Virus record (IMG/VR): IMGVR_UViG_3300010397_000001
Location: 20,365 to 84,364 of that record
Origin: a virus
Direction: 5' to 3' (one strand)
DNA length: 64,000 nucleotides
Shown: positions 15,864 through 23,995 of the stretch, one piece after another
How the letters are laid out: each line of letters opens with the position of its first letter
Numbering within the stretch: position 1 is the first letter of the stretch
The notes under the pieces: generated by a model
Seen by the model: only the letters and a program-made list of their open reading frames with translations
Told to the model about the DNA's origin: nothing
The model's database searches: none
Program-made: the position numbers and the translations under genes

Positions 15864-16315
15864 AGAAGCCCAAGCCCAAAGTAGACAGTGGAGTGCACGG
15901 TGCGCCGGCACACGTCATCGCGGACAAGAAGCTCTACTACTGCGACAAGCATCCAGGGTCTGCACCAATGACGTACGACCCATCAGAAGACGCACTCGTC
16001 TGTCAGGTTGATGGCTGTACGTACATACGACGTCGCAGACTCTCATTCAGCACCATGTTCGCGCCTGGTGAAGCACGGCCAGCCGCTTACCGTGGCGCGT
16101 TGGAAGTGCGGATCGACGACGAGGGAAAACCATGGCTGTACCTCGTTGACGTGAACGGTATGGTTGACTTGAGCAGGTTAATCGACGAACCGACTACGGT
16201 CGTGGGCAGCAAAGAGGGCATGCCGCCTGACGTAATTGCGGCTTTCCTTGGCGAACCAGACGCGGTAGAGGTCAAGATCGGTTCGACCACCTACAAGAGG
16301 CCAGCCAACATTTAG
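15860..16315 (+). CDS. Hypothetical zinc-binding protein, 151 aa
   Basis: GTG in a GTGA overlap. The lysine-rich N-terminus is followed by CDKH ... CxxxxC, a probable zinc site (residues ~29-55). The rest is a beta/alpha domain ending T-T-Y-K-R-P. No family recognised. Confidence 0.55.
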   Translation: MKKPKPKVDSGVHGAPAHVIADKKLYYCDKHPGSAPMTYDPSEDALVCQVDGCTYIRRRRLSFSTMFAPGEARPAAYRGALEVRIDDEGKPWLYLVDVNGMVDLSRLIDEPTTVVGSKEGMPPDVIAAFLGEPDAVEVKIGSTTYKRPANI

Positions 16316-16325
16316 GGCGTGAAGA

Positions 16326-16853
16326 ATGCACGACGTGATATTCGGAGTGGACCCAAAGAAGACGGCGTTGGCGGGTGTAGTCATCCGCGAGGACGGCTTC
16401 AGGGTCTACACGCGCACCATGCCTGACGATCTCACGTTGTGCTGCCACAAGGCGTTCCTATGGATGCGGCGTGTGGTGCTGGAAGAGATGAAGCTCAACC
16501 CGCTTGCCACCGTTCATGTCTACCTTGAAAAGGCGTTGGTAGGTCCAGGCAGAAATGCCACCATCGTGCAGGCATATGTCCAAGGTGGACTGATTGCCGG
16601 AGCGGTGGACGCGGGAGCCATAGTTCATCAGGTGAATCAGGCTCGTTGGAAGTCCCAGATCGTGGGGGTGGGCAACGCCACCAAGTCACTAGTCGCTCGT
16701 CACGTGAAGCTTCAGTGGCCGGAACTCTTCGCTCAGGTTCAAGCGCTACCCAAACTGCACGCACAAGACGTACTCGATGCCGGCTGCATAGCCTGGTACG
16801 GAGATAACGAACAGAAGACCCTGAGCAAGAGGAGAGGCCGTGGCCGGCGTTAG
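16326..16853 (+). CDS. RuvC-like Holliday junction resolvase/nuclease
   Basis: ATG start 10 nt after the previous stop. The RNase H-like fold of RuvC is indicated by I-F-G-V-D-P (D9), Y-L-E-K (E68) and the C-terminal helix H-A-Q-D-V-L-D-A (D148, D151), the expected four-acid active site. The length of 175 residues equals bacterial RuvC. It probably resolves branched DNA from recombination or before packaging. It lies next to the Cas4-like nuclease and overlaps the ParB fusion gene. Confidence 0.75.
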   Translation: MHDVIFGVDPKKTALAGVVIREDGFRVYTRTMPDDLTLCCHKAFLWMRRVVLEEMKLNPLATVHVYLEKALVGPGRNATIVQAYVQGGLIAGAVDAGAIVHQVNQARWKSQIVGVGNATKSLVARHVKLQWPELFAQVQALPKLHAQDVLDAGCIAWYGDNEQKTLSKRRGRGRR

Positions 16854-18294
16854 GAAGATGAAGCGTAAGAAGCTTGACGAGATAAAGGCTAAGAACATCG
16901 TTCTGTTCCAGCAAGTTACCAACGTTCCGATCGATTCGTTGAAGCCTCACCCACAGAACGCCAACGAGGGTGACATCGACATGATCGCTGAGTCGATCCT
17001 GGAAAACGGGGTCTACCGGCCGATCGTCATCAACACTCGGAACGGCTTCATCGCGGCCGGTCACCACCAGTGGTTGGCGATGAGGAAGCTTGGCTGGGAT
17101 CAGGTGCCAGTCATCACCATCGACGTTGACGAGCGCCGGCACAAGAAAATCATGCTGGCCGACAACGCTACGGCAGACCGCCGCACCTACAACGAGCGGT
17201 TGTTGGATGAGCTTCTTCAAAGTGTCGGTGACGTCACGGGTACTGGTTACACGGAGCTGGAGGTGGAAGACATCCACACCAGGGCCACTGAAGCGGCACG
17301 TGAAGCCCTGAAGAACATCGAGTCGGGTCCAGGTGCCGCCGACATGGCCGCGGAAGCTCTACGGCGTGCCAGGGGCGGCCAAACGCTGGACAATGACGAT
17401 GAGTACGACGAAGGTGTCGATGAAGGCGCCGGCGGCAGTGACGATTCAGAGTTTGAAGACCTCGGCGGAAAGAAGGACAAGGGTATCGAGGGTGCCGGTG
17501 ATGAGCTGGCTGGCGCATTCCAGTTGAAGGAGGATATGGCCTTCGACGGAGTGGGCGTGTGGGGTATCCCTCGTATCCGTACCGACGCCGGCACGCTGGC
17601 CACATGGGACGACCTGCCAGAAAACCTCTTGGCGTGGGCCGGAAGCGCAACGAAGGACTGGCCTGACCCCACCACTCACTGGCTGTACAACGTGGGGATC
17701 GACAGCGTGTCAGGGATGCCGCGCGACAAGAACGGTCTCTTCAGCCACGTCATCGCCGCGTTCTACTGCCACGACGAGTACTTCGACCCGTACTGGTGGA
17801 ATCCGTCCAAGCACACCACTCGGCTTCTCAACTCAGGTATCAGCACCATCGTGATGCCTGACTTCAGCATGCACACGCCCGGAGAGGAATCACGAGTACT
17901 CAGCTTGTGGTCCTTGTACCGCAGCAGGTGGCTCGGTAGATACTTCCAGGAAGCTGGTATGAAGCTGATTCCTGAGGTGACGTGGGCTACTGCAGACGAA
18001 GGGTTTCTCACCGACTACGTTCTCCCCACGCTCCCGAAGAAGCTTCCGTTGCTGTCGATCCAGGTGCAGACGATCGATCCGGACTCGCCGCTGAACGCTG
18101 CCTATGTCAAGCAGCTACGCCTCATCCTTGACACGGTTAAGCCAAAGGACCTGTTGATTTATCACGGTAAGCAGGGTCGGAGGCTCTTCGACGATGGCTT
18201 GGTTCCGTTCAAGGGGCGAATCAAGTTCGTCGCATCTCGCCTGTACGCTCTTGGTGAGTCAGCCAAAAAGAGAGAGAAGAAGACAACTTTGTAG
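16840..18294 (+). CDS. ParB-domain protein fused to a DUF4417-like domain
   Basis: GTG after GAGGAGAGG. Residues ~28-115 are a ParB/sulfiredoxin-type domain (L-K-P-H-P-x-N, G-V-Y-R-P-I-V-I, A-A-G-H-H-x-W, D-N-A-T-A-D-R). An acidic linker (190-230) leads to a C-terminal ~220-residue domain with PDFS, WSLYRSRW and IPEVTW, which I recall as DUF4417. Such phage fusions lack the classical ParB HTH, so they more likely act as nucleases or CTP-binding switches than in partition. Confidence 0.65.
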   Translation: MAGVRKMKRKKLDEIKAKNIVLFQQVTNVPIDSLKPHPQNANEGDIDMIAESILENGVYRPIVINTRNGFIAAGHHQWLAMRKLGWDQVPVITIDVDERRHKKIMLADNATADRRTYNERLLDELLQSVGDVTGTGYTELEVEDIHTRATEAAREALKNIESGPGAADMAAEALRRARGGQTLDNDDEYDEGVDEGAGGSDDSEFEDLGGKKDKGIEGAGDELAGAFQLKEDMAFDGVGVWGIPRIRTDAGTLATWDDLPENLLAWAGSATKDWPDPTTHWLYNVGIDSVSGMPRDKNGLFSHVIAAFYCHDEYFDPYWWNPSKHTTRLLNSGISTIVMPDFSMHTPGEESRVLSLWSLYRSRWLGRYFQEAGMKLIPEVTWATADEGFLTDYVLPTLPKKLPLLSIQVQTIDPDSPLNAAYVKQLRLILDTVKPKDLLIYHGKQGRRLFDDGLVPFKGRIKFVASRLYALGESAKKREKKTTL

Positions 18295-18497
18295 TGAATG
18301 AATCTATCGAAGCCGTGGTCGGTGACTATCCACTGTGTACCTACATGTGGTCGAGTACAACCATGGAAAAATTTGAATCAGATACTGTCTTCGGCGTAGT
18401 GAACGTTGAAAGAGTCAAGCACCATTACTGTGGCGCTCTTAAAGGTCATGAAGACAATCACTTCTGCCGTGGCTGTGGCGAGGAGACACCTCTATGA
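18294..18497 (+). CDS. Small Cys-rich protein, 67 aa
   Basis: GTG sharing a base with the previous TAG. The C-terminal part has His/Cys residues (HHYC ... HFCRGCGEE) that resemble a rubredoxin- or ribbon-like zinc knuckle. It overlaps the ureohydrolase start by 4 nt. Function unknown. Confidence 0.55.
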   Translation: MNESIEAVVGDYPLCTYMWSSTTMEKFESDTVFGVVNVERVKHHYCGALKGHEDNHFCRGCGEETPL

Positions 18498-19876
18498 CGT
18501 ATAACGACTATCCCGAGTCAACAGACGGATACGAGTACGACGAAGCCGGACGGTCTACAGCCATCCGGCCCTCTCACATTGCCATTCTGGGCGTTCCGTT
18601 CGATGGTGGCACTCTAGGCGAGAAGGTCGGTCAGCGACTGGCTCCACTGGCTATCCGCAACCTCGAAGCGCTCAGCACGATGCTCAGCGCTTACAACGAT
18701 GACGTAGATGGTGAGCAAGTGAGTGTCGTCGACTGTGGCGATGTTCAGCTCGACAGGGCGTCTTCGGCAGGTGCTGCTCACGATCTCATCGAAGAGCGAG
18801 CTAGGGCCATCAAGCCGAACACGAGCATGCTGCTTGCCGTCGGAGGTGACCACAGCATTACCCCCTGGCTGATGAAGGGCGCGCTACTTGAACAGCTATA
18901 CCTCGACGACACGCTGAAGCCGGTCGTTATCCACCTCGACGCGCACACGGACACCTGGGCGCACGAGGAATACGAGGAATACGGTACGGCTAACCACGCG
19001 TCGTGGGTGCGGTGGGTGCTGGAGAACAACTGGGCTCACGAGGTTCACCAGTTCGGTGTGCGTGGTTTCGCGCCGGACGAGAAGGATCTCTACGGTAAGC
19101 CGCTGTTCCGTCACCAGTTGCCGCCGGAAGAGTCGTTCACCAGGGCCATGCAGGTGATCAGCACTGCCGGCCGACCGGTGTACCTCACTGTTGATCTGGA
19201 TGTCTGCGACCCATCCTTCGCTCCAGGTGTGGTAGCCCCTGAGCCAGGGGGATGGACGTCACTTCAACTCATGAATTTCATCACGTCCATCGTGTCATCC
19301 GGTGCTGTTAAAGGGATGGACATCGTGGAGTGTTGTCCGCCTCAGGATTACGCCGACCTTACGGTACGCTTGGCGCATCGGTGTATTGCGGCTTCCATCA
19401 TCGGATTCTCTTGGTACCTGAAGGGGGTTCGGGACGTAGCCGCACTACGACAAATCAGGATGTCGGGAGAGGATGAGCCGGCATCCAGTCTGGAAGGAGA
19501 AGCTGTGCTCGACGCGAACACGAACGTCACTCTCCCGACCGAGGGTGACGAGATCGAAGAGCTGGACATGGACACCGACGACATCATCGAGGGTGGCATG
19601 GCCACCCGCAGCACCAAGGCCGTGAAGAAGGCCGGCCGAGGTGCCAAGAAGGTCGGCCGTGGCACCAAGAAGGCCGCGAAGGGAGCCAAGAAGGCGACCA
19701 AGACGGCGAAGAAGGCCACCAAGGGAGCAAAGAAGGCGACCAAGGCCGCGAAGAAGACGGTCAAGAAGGCCACCAAGACGGCAGCCAAGACCACTCGGGC
19801 CGCGACCAAGCCGGCGGCGAAGACGGCGAAGAAGGCCGCGACCAAGGCCGTGAAGAAGGTCGGCAAGCGAGGCTGA
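18494..19876 (+). CDS. Arginase/agmatinase-family ureohydrolase with histone H1-like tail
   Basis: ATG start in an ATGA overlap. Residues ~25-320 are a complete ureohydrolase with all six metal ligands: GGDHS (H120), LDAHTD (D149, H151, D153) and D-L-D-V-C-D-P (D234, D236). The family releases urea from arginine, agmatine or similar guanidino compounds using two Mn ions. After an acidic linker comes a ~90-residue Lys/Ala repeat tail (371-460) like histone H1 or actinobacterial HU tails. It may make a polyamine such as putrescine near the DNA while the tail binds DNA; the substrate is unproven. Confidence 0.85.
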   Translation: MTYNDYPESTDGYEYDEAGRSTAIRPSHIAILGVPFDGGTLGEKVGQRLAPLAIRNLEALSTMLSAYNDDVDGEQVSVVDCGDVQLDRASSAGAAHDLIEERARAIKPNTSMLLAVGGDHSITPWLMKGALLEQLYLDDTLKPVVIHLDAHTDTWAHEEYEEYGTANHASWVRWVLENNWAHEVHQFGVRGFAPDEKDLYGKPLFRHQLPPEESFTRAMQVISTAGRPVYLTVDLDVCDPSFAPGVVAPEPGGWTSLQLMNFITSIVSSGAVKGMDIVECCPPQDYADLTVRLAHRCIAASIIGFSWYLKGVRDVAALRQIRMSGEDEPASSLEGEAVLDANTNVTLPTEGDEIEELDMDTDDIIEGGMATRSTKAVKKAGRGAKKVGRGTKKAAKGAKKATKTAKKATKGAKKATKAAKKTVKKATKTAAKTTRAATKPAAKTAKKAATKAVKKVGKRG

Positions 19877-19899
19877 TCGTCGGTCGACGTAAGATCGGA

Positions 19900-19972
19900 G
19901 CCGTGGTACGCCACGGCCACAGCAGTACAAGAAGGCGCTCCGGGGTTGCGACCCTCCCTGGGGCGCCTTTTT
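19900..19972 (+). terminator. Tandem hairpins, the second an intrinsic terminator
   Basis: First hairpin: GCCGTGG-TACG-CCACGGC (19900-19917). Second: AAGGCGCTCC (19932-19941) paired with GGGGCGCCTT (19960-19969), one G-T pair, followed by TTT. Together they end the replication/repair block. Confidence 0.8.
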
Positions 19973-19995
19973 GCTGCCCTTAAACAGGTGGAGCG

Positions 19996-20400
19996 ATGGA
20001 TCACTTCAAATACTTACGCCAGCGGTTGAGCACCATCAAGCAGGATCCGGACGATCGTGAGCTGGTCTTCTTCATCATGCGGGACCGGGTCGGCTACTAC
20101 TGGCTCATTCAGCAAGTGAACGAGTCTGAACGACCGGACAGATTCAAGGTCACTCACCATAGGTACCGCGCGTGGCAGACGTCGGAACGACATGACATGC
20201 AGTACATGGGGGTCTTGCACACTCATCCGGATCCTGAACGGCCCAACCCTTCTCCGGATGATTACTGCTTGGCCAGCAAAAGCCGGATCCTTCTTTACGC
20301 GGTCTACTGTCCTACGCTGCGCCGGCTCACTTGGCACAACAACGAAAATGAACTGTGGCGCGTGACGATTCCTATGAAAACCAGAGCGAGGCACAAATGA
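19996..20400 (+). CDS. JAMM/MPN-family metalloprotease, 134 aa
   Basis: ATG after GGTGG. H75-T-H77-P followed by S86-P-D-D89 is the zinc-binding HxH...SxxD signature of JAB1/MPN+ isopeptidases; an upstream acidic residue would complete the site. The short length fits prokaryotic JAMM proteins, which cleave ubiquitin-like tags or release C-terminal peptides. In phages the domain usually sits in tail proteins (lambda K-like); here it stands alone with non-structural genes. ATGA overlap with the next gene. Confidence 0.7.
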   Translation: MDHFKYLRQRLSTIKQDPDDRELVFFIMRDRVGYYWLIQQVNESERPDRFKVTHHRYRAWQTSERHDMQYMGVLHTHPDPERPNPSPDDYCLASKSRILLYAVYCPTLRRLTWHNNENELWRVTIPMKTRARHK

Positions 20401-21335
20401 CTGACCTGGACATGTGGGCGAGCAATCAGGCCGACGCACGGACGGAGTGGATCGAGTTCGTCATGGGTCCTTTCCCTGATCGCATGGACGAGATGCCGCG
20501 TCGGTACAGAATCAACGTCTCGTTCATGCTGTCCAACTGGAAGTGCATCTTCGGTGAAGGGTGTCCGGGCGTCCTGGTCAGCGGCGCGATGACGGATCGA
20601 GGGTGCTGCCAGATCGGCGTGCACATCGAGCGTGACGAGCTGGCCAGGGTGAACAAGTACGTCAAGATGCTGACGCCGGCCGACCTCGATTCCGAACTAC
20701 TTAAGGACGTGAAGCAGAACGGTTGGAAGTACAACGAAACCGACGAGGAGCACCGTAGTGACGGTTACACCAAGCACACGCGAGTTGTTGACGGCGCTTG
20801 TGTGCTGGCAAATCGCGCTGGTGGGTCAAGCGGTCAGATCGGCTGCTCGCTTCACGTTCTCGCGAAGCGGATCGGGATCAGCCCCACGGAGACCAAGCCC
20901 AACATCTGCTGGCAGCTCCCAGTCGTCGCACAGGAAGAGTACGACGAGGACCGCGACGAATACGTCATCACCGTCACCAACACCCCCGGCGAACAGTGGG
21001 GGAGCAGGTACACCACCGAGGTAACACACCCCGGTTGGTTCTGCACCGAGACTCCGGACGCCTACCGGGGTGACGACACGGTGTACGTGACCAACGAGGA
21101 CAGCCTTCGCAAGCAGATGGGAGATGACGCCTACGACAAGATGTCCGCGGAACTCGATCAGCTCGCCAGGCGGTTCAGGATGCCCGGCGAGAAAATCCAC
21201 AATGGACAGCCACTGATCCCACTCATGGTGGCGAAGCGGATGGGCGAATGGAAGATCGACGCCGCCGATCCGGACAGCGAGACGACCGACGAGAGCAAGG
21301 AAGCGCTCAAGCGGAGCGCGAACTACTCAGCCTAG
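20397..21335 (+). CDS. Cys-rich conserved-looking protein, 312 aa
   Basis: ATG in an ATGA overlap. Cysteines cluster at C50, C56, C70 and C71 and again near residues 133-172 (DGACVL, IGCSLH, NICWQL), resembling YkgJ/DUF3109-type metal- or Fe-S-binding proteins; I rate that link as weak. The C-terminal third is acidic and helical. Enzyme activity unknown. Confidence 0.6.
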   Translation: MTDLDMWASNQADARTEWIEFVMGPFPDRMDEMPRRYRINVSFMLSNWKCIFGEGCPGVLVSGAMTDRGCCQIGVHIERDELARVNKYVKMLTPADLDSELLKDVKQNGWKYNETDEEHRSDGYTKHTRVVDGACVLANRAGGSSGQIGCSLHVLAKRIGISPTETKPNICWQLPVVAQEEYDEDRDEYVITVTNTPGEQWGSRYTTEVTHPGWFCTETPDAYRGDDTVYVTNEDSLRKQMGDDAYDKMSAELDQLARRFRMPGEKIHNGQPLIPLMVAKRMGEWKIDAADPDSETTDESKEALKRSANYSA

Positions 21336-21348
21336 GGAAGGCCGTGGC

Positions 21349-21597
21349 GTGCTAAGACCCAAGGGTTACGAGAACAAGGCTCTGACCGGCGACGAAGACA
21401 AGGTAGTGGGCGTCGAAGGTATGGATGGCGCATTGCGCTATCTGGCTCACTGCCTCAACGAACATCCGGAACTGCTCAAGGAAGAAGACGAAGAAGCTTC
21501 CGATGCCGACTGGCGAGATACGCAGCGGTTGCTATATCAAGATTCACTAGACGATGACGAGCGTTCCGGGCTCAACGAAGACATCGACCCTCTGTAG
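21349..21597 (+). CDS. Acidic hypothetical protein, 82 aa
   Basis: GTG after GGGAAGG. Strongly acidic, mostly helical, with no recognised domain. It is followed by an exceptionally long perfect hairpin. Confidence 0.55.
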   Translation: MLRPKGYENKALTGDEDKVVGVEGMDGALRYLAHCLNEHPELLKEEDEEASDADWRDTQRLLYQDSLDDDERSGLNEDIDPL

Positions 21598-21606
21598 AGC
21601 ACACAA

Positions 21607-21654
21607 GGAACGGCACCGGTCGGGGACAGTGGCGAACCCAACCGGTGCCGTTCC
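21607..21654 (+). terminator. Perfect 14-bp hairpin
   Basis: GGAACGGCACCGGT (21607-21620) and its exact inverse (21641-21654) enclose a 20-nt loop, 9 nt after a stop codon. No T-run follows, so a terminator is likely but not certain. The next ~150 nt hold a GTG-started frame I do not trust and a 7-bp inverted repeat (GTGAGCG/CGCTCAC). Confidence 0.55.
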
Positions 21655-21804
21655 GCATGGGAGGGAACACCGCACGCAAGGGTGAGCGTAGCCGTGGCGG
21701 AGCGCTCACACAATAGTCAGGGTGCAGTGATGTACCCCTGGTGCTTGAAAACCCGCCAGCGTGCAGCTCAGCGGGCTACAGATACCATCACGAAGGGTCG
21801 AGTT

Positions 21805-22047
21805 ATGAGGGCAAGGTTGAGGCTCAAGTGGCGTGCGCGGTGGCACCGGGGTAGTGCACTCATCTACCTGCGCAACGGAACGGTCATCAGGGTGAAGCGC
21901 GACCCCAAGGTACCGCCGGCCAAATACATGGAGACCTACAGCAACTCGCTGAAGACCAGCAGTGAGCCGGTATGGGTCTTCTCCTGGAACGGCACGGCCG
22001 CTGTCACCGTCATGAAGAGCGAAGTGGTGGCGATAGAGGCTTTCTGA
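21805..22047 (+). CDS. Small basic protein, 80 aa
   Basis: ATG 21805 has GAAGGG 8 nt upstream. Upstream in-frame starts (21730, 21682) have weaker sites, so the N-terminus is uncertain. The basic N-terminus (about ten Arg/Lys in the first 35 residues) is followed by a beta-rich core. Unknown function. TGATG couples it to the next gene. Confidence 0.5.
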   Translation: MRARLRLKWRARWHRGSALIYLRNGTVIRVKRDPKVPPAKYMETYSNSLKTSSEPVWVFSWNGTAAVTVMKSEVVAIEAF

Positions 22048-22202
22048 TGGCACGAGGACCGATAGACCCCAACACCAGACGGATCAATGAACACAAGGAA
22101 CGAAGAGATGACAGACGACGACGCGTTCGCTGTTGCACCCACGGCGAGTACTGCATCTGCGAACCAGGGTGCGACTGTGAATGTTTTTCTTGCGAGTGTT
22201 AA
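22047..22202 (+). CDS. Metallothionein-like Cys-rich microprotein, 51 aa
   Basis: ATG in TGATG. The basic half (many Arg) is followed by a C-terminal run with nine cysteines in ~23 residues (CC, CxC, CxCxC, CxxCxC). It may bind metals. More than half the gene overlaps the membrane protein gene in another frame, so one of the two starts could be wrong. Confidence 0.45.
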   Translation: MARGPIDPNTRRINEHKERRDDRRRRVRCCTHGEYCICEPGCDCECFSCEC

Positions 22203-22818
22203 AGCCATGGTCAGTTGGATGGTCGGCGCTCTGTTCGGTGTGTGCCTGACCCTGCTCTGGCCGCACACCGTTCTGGTGGTCGTATTCATCGGCCTGGTGT
22301 TCGTGGCCACACTGATTTGGTTCCTGCTCAGCCATCGACTTGATGTGTTGAATCGACGATGGCACATCGAGCAGAACATGCTCCTACTTAACAAGTTGAA
22401 GGGAGCGAAGCTAAACCCTGAAGAGACGGTGGTACTCGCCGATAACCCCCACATCCAGCCTAATACCGGTGAGCAGCGTGGTAGCGAAATCCATGCCGGC
22501 CGCTTTGGCAGTGACACGTTCGATTTCTCTGGACTGACCAAGGGGTATGTATGCACACCGAAGTGGTACGAAACCTCACTGGAACACTGTGGTGACTTCA
22601 AGCGGGACGGCAGGACCGTCTACGTCGTCATGCACAACCTCATGGAACCTCGGCCCAATGTGCGGTTGCACTACGAAGGCGCGGGAGAAGCAAGCGTGCC
22701 GGCGGAAAAACACTACCTCGATCCACGCACAGTCGAGGTGTCGCCGGGCTACTACTCCCGGAACAACAAGTGGATTGACTACCCCGCCACCAACCTGAAG
22801 GTGCAGGTTTGGGTCTGA
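22108..22818 (+). CDS. Two-pass membrane protein, 236 aa
   Basis: ATG 22108 is preferred (AAGGAACGAAGAG upstream); ATG 22087 is in frame. Two adjacent transmembrane helices (about residues 31-50 and 54-74) form a hairpin, followed by a ~160-residue soluble domain with H/Y-rich beta segments. The fold is unknown. TGATG leads into the kinase gene. Confidence 0.6.
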   Translation: MTDDDAFAVAPTASTASANQGATVNVFLASVKAMVSWMVGALFGVCLTLLWPHTVLVVVFIGLVFVATLIWFLLSHRLDVLNRRWHIEQNMLLLNKLKGAKLNPEETVVLADNPHIQPNTGEQRGSEIHAGRFGSDTFDFSGLTKGYVCTPKWYETSLEHCGDFKRDGRTVYVVMHNLMEPRPNVRLHYEGAGEASVPAEKHYLDPRTVEVSPGYYSRNNKWIDYPATNLKVQVWV

Positions 22819-23309
22819 TGCTCTACCTCGTGTATACAGTCGGCCTCCCAGGATCCGGCAAGACAACCTGGGCCATGAAGTTCATTGAAGGAAGAGAGGG
22901 TGCCTGGTCGCGGGTGAACCGTGATCTCATTCGCGCCATGTTGCACAACAGCGTGTACAAAGAGGCACTGACCGAGAACCTGGTTTATGAAGGTCAGGAG
23001 GCTCTGATCCTCTCCTTGCTGCGCAACGGTTCATCGGTGGTGTGTGACGACACTAATCTCAGTCCGTCATCACTCCAGCGCTTCGCACGCTTGATAAGCG
23101 ATCTGAAACCACAGATCGTCGGCCTGCGGATGAAGTCCTTCCTCGACGTGCCGCTGGAAACCTGTCTGGAACGAAACCGTCTGCGCGACGGCGTACAGAG
23201 GGTGTCGGAATCAGTGATCCGCGACATGTTTGAGGGGGTGAAGAAGAACGTCCTCGAACTGGCGAAGAACAACAGGATGATCGGCATGGACGGAGAGGAA
23301 TACTTCTGA
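22818..23309 (+). CDS. Polynucleotide kinase-like P-loop kinase
   Basis: ATG in TGATG. Walker A is G-L-P-G-S-G-K-T-T (residues ~9-17). V-N-R-D-L-I-R and V-C-D-D-T-N-L match T4 polynucleotide 5'-kinase (substrate and lid regions R-N-R-L-R). The 163-residue length means kinase only, without the T4 3'-phosphatase. T4 Pnk works with RNA ligase to repair nuclease-cut tRNA; no ligase is seen here, though tRNA-like RNAs lie 8 kb away. Confidence 0.8.
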   Translation: MLYLVYTVGLPGSGKTTWAMKFIEGREGAWSRVNRDLIRAMLHNSVYKEALTENLVYEGQEALILSLLRNGSSVVCDDTNLSPSSLQRFARLISDLKPQIVGLRMKSFLDVPLETCLERNRLRDGVQRVSESVIRDMFEGVKKNVLELAKNNRMIGMDGEEYF

Positions 23310-23310
23310 A

Positions 23311-23691
23311 ATGAGTCCGTTTCTGAGAATGCCGATGGGTCTGGCAATGCGCATCGCTGAACGTATGTCCGAGCAGTGGAATTACAACCCTGACGACTAC
23401 ACCGAAGGTCAGAAGGGAGCGGATAACCACAGGCGCTACGACATTCGTTCAACTGCTGAACAGTTGGCCGCCGAAGAGCCGTACAACTTCGGATATGGCG
23501 ACCACATCATGGTGATGCGGGAGACAGTGAAGTTCTTCTGTTCACACCCTGAATCACTCATCGGATTCCAGCGCTTGTTCGAACAGCTCGACGCAGATCA
23601 GGACGATTACCCTGACTGGCAACGCCTCAAAGACATCAAGCCGATGATCGAACGAGCGTTTGAGGAGGCGAAGCGTGACTTCACCAAGTAG
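23311..23691 (+). CDS. Hypothetical protein, 126 aa
   Basis: ATG one base after the kinase stop. Helical, with a Met/Arg-rich start and charged C-terminus; no recognised motif. It contains two TTCA-N5-TGAA motif copies (23448, 23541). Its end overlaps the next gene. Confidence 0.55.
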   Translation: MSPFLRMPMGLAMRIAERMSEQWNYNPDDYTEGQKGADNHRRYDIRSTAEQLAAEEPYNFGYGDHIMVMRETVKFFCSHPESLIGFQRLFEQLDADQDDYPDWQRLKDIKPMIERAFEEAKRDFTK

Positions 23692-23992
23692 CGCTACCAT
23701 CGCGCATCTTGAGTTCCTTAAGTTTCTCGCCAGGCATCGTGACTTCCATGACATGTACCTGACGGACAGCACGCCGCGTGCGTTCATCAACAACATCAGA
23801 GACACCATGCGCGCCGTGGAGCTGGCTACCTATGACGGACTAAGGATCCTGAACGATGAACTCGTCACGGTGCTCTGTAGGGCCGTCTACGAAGGCATCT
23901 ACAACGAGTGGGTGGACGCCGAACGCCGGATGAAAATAATCTCGGAGAATGTACGTGTCAAAAAGTACGGCCAACACGAAGGTGAGATGTAG
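23675..23992 (+). CDS. Hypothetical helical protein, 105 aa
   Basis: GTG 23675 with GAGGAGG upstream; it overlaps the preceding gene by 17 nt. All-helical with amphipathic segments; no known family. Confidence 0.55.
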   Translation: MTSPSSATIAHLEFLKFLARHRDFHDMYLTDSTPRAFINNIRDTMRAVELATYDGLRILNDELVTVLCRAVYEGIYNEWVDAERRMKIISENVRVKKYGQHEGEM

Positions 23993-23995
23993 TAC

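Noticed and set aside
19348-20004. 218-codon minus-strand frame opposite the Lys/Ala tail
   Set aside because: Low-complexity mirror of the KKA repeats and crosses two terminators.
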